Origin: Solidesulfovibrio aerotolerans
GTDB taxonomy: Bacteria; Desulfobacterota; Desulfovibrionia; Desulfovibrionales; Desulfovibrionaceae
Assembly: GCF_009856865.1 (NCBI RefSeq)
Contig: NZ_WVUD01000027.1
Location: 1-61,094, forward strand
Reading direction: 5' to 3'
DNA length: 61,094 nt
Both the position numbers and the translations under genes were made by a program. Shown here in pieces: positions 60,419-61,094 of this stretch (position 1 is its first letter; the number at the start of each line of letters is the position of its first letter). The notes beneath the pieces are model-generated. The model worked only from the letters and a program-made list of their open reading frames with translations. It did no database searches and had not been told where the DNA came from.

Positions 60419-61094
60419 AGATTCCTCCCGGGCAAAGCGTAAGGGCCGTGGTTGCTGCAAACAGCCGCCAAAAGTATGGGGTTCTGTCCGTTTCTTCCCA
60501 CAACTGACACCGCTTTGAAAATCATTTTTAACATTTACGTCATTGAATTGTCGTTTGCAAGACCAACCCGCCATGATAATTTACTCACAATGATCGCCAC
60601 GTGACTGCAAAATTGCAGCCTGCATTTGTGAAATAAAGAACAAAACCCCGTCCATTCCCCGACAGCTTCGAAAAACTGACTGACATGGACGTTGCATCCA
60701 AGAGAACTATCCGCTGTTTTGCGCATGCATTGCCAGAGGTTGTGTCCGCAGCGCGTCGGCTACAGCCGCCATGCCGCCCCCTCGTTTGCCGGGACACGTC
60801 GCTTGCCGCCGCCCGCCCCTTGATTTCTGCCTCCCATCCTGGCCAAGTGGAGTGCATGGCCTGGGCGGGCAGCCACAACCGGGTGGACCTGCGACAACGT
60901 TGCGACCTGGCAAACAGACAGTAAACCTGCAGCCAGCTCAACGGAAACGGGAAATGATTATTTTAGTACATTACTGTCCGGCTAAGAAAAGGCTTGACGC
61001 CTGAAAGCGACAACTGGTGCAAGCTCATGATGCCTTTCCACTTAGGCGATCAATTTTGAAAAAATGGCATAAATTGCCATGACATCAAGTTCAA
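60419..61094. other. Intergenic/edge stretch without a supported gene
   Basis: About 680 bp upstream of the chemoreceptor. The part from 60500 to 60600 is AT-rich and probably contains its promoter. Beyond it no open frame has a recognisable product and ribosome binding site. Near the edge, ATGGCA (61064-61069) and TGCCAT (61075-61080) form an inverted repeat around taaat, possibly an operator of a gene to the right of the window. Confidence 0.5.

Overview
The window is GC-rich, densely coded DNA from a flagellated Gram-negative bacterium, most like a member of the Desulfovibrionales (Solidesulfovibrio/Desulfovibrio type). Reasons are the flagellar order fliR-flhB-flhA-flhF-flhG-fliA-cheY-fliL, several rhodanese and sulfane-sulfur proteins, a stand-alone MoaD/ThiS-like carrier, an abundance of sensory proteins, and intergenic repeats rich in gccgccggaggc. 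The species call is an inference from gene content; no identity search was possible.

Layout. 1-5.8 kb: an O-polysaccharide export locus, with the ABC exporter wzt-wzm on the minus strand divergent from two glycosyltransferase genes, one of them a GT4-GT2 fusion. 6-9.4 kb: a CoA-disulfide/persulfide reductase-rhodanese fusion, a YjbQ protein and a histidine kinase. 9.4-11.5 kb: a 2-oxoacid decarboxylase divergent from a small sulfur carrier. 11.6-14.1 kb: a TetR-acyltransferase-DUF3795 unit. 14.4-16 kb: a PilX-like pilin with bactofilin-like repeats. 16-20.3 kb: fabI, a second TetR, and a sulfur/redox cluster (membrane rhodanese, MauE/DoxX protein, rhodanese-ferritin fusion, YccF, YdcZ). 20.5-23.3 kb: a small redox operon (DUF2975, XRE regulator, quinone-reductase-like flavoprotein, tautomerase) divergent from an AraC-GyrI regulator, with a perfect AT-rich palindrome between them. 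23.3-26.8 kb: clpS-clpA and a CYTH protein.

27-37.3 kb is chemosensory: a soluble receptor, cheA, cheW, cheR and cheB in one minus-strand operon, then a DedA gene, a PAS histidine kinase, cheD and an HDOD gene on the plus strand. 37.3-39 kb holds a TtcA-like PP-loop protein and an M23 peptidase. 39-48.2 kb is the flagellar export/regulation operon. 48.3-50.3 kb encodes a secreted protein that joins a tyrosine-phosphatase domain to an autotransporter barrel, the most unusual gene here. 50.4-54.8 kb is lolA, ftsK, efp and aroQ on the minus strand; 54.9-58.1 kb has engB, a small hypothetical gene, uppP, a tRNA with CAT anticodon, a YciI gene and a cNMP-binding protein; 58.4-60.4 kb is a membrane chemoreceptor, followed by 0.7 kb without a visible gene.

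Outstanding signals: the phosphatase-autotransporter fusion; a CheA carrying two tandem MshEN-type (c-di-GMP-binding) motifs; two copies of a hairpin-rich intergenic element at the 3' ends of minus-strand genes, one of which supplies the stop codon of wzt; long perfect inverted repeats at 20.4 and 22.2 kb; a 71-bp tandem repeat between ftsK and lolA; and a sigma-54-type promoter directly against the fliR start codon.
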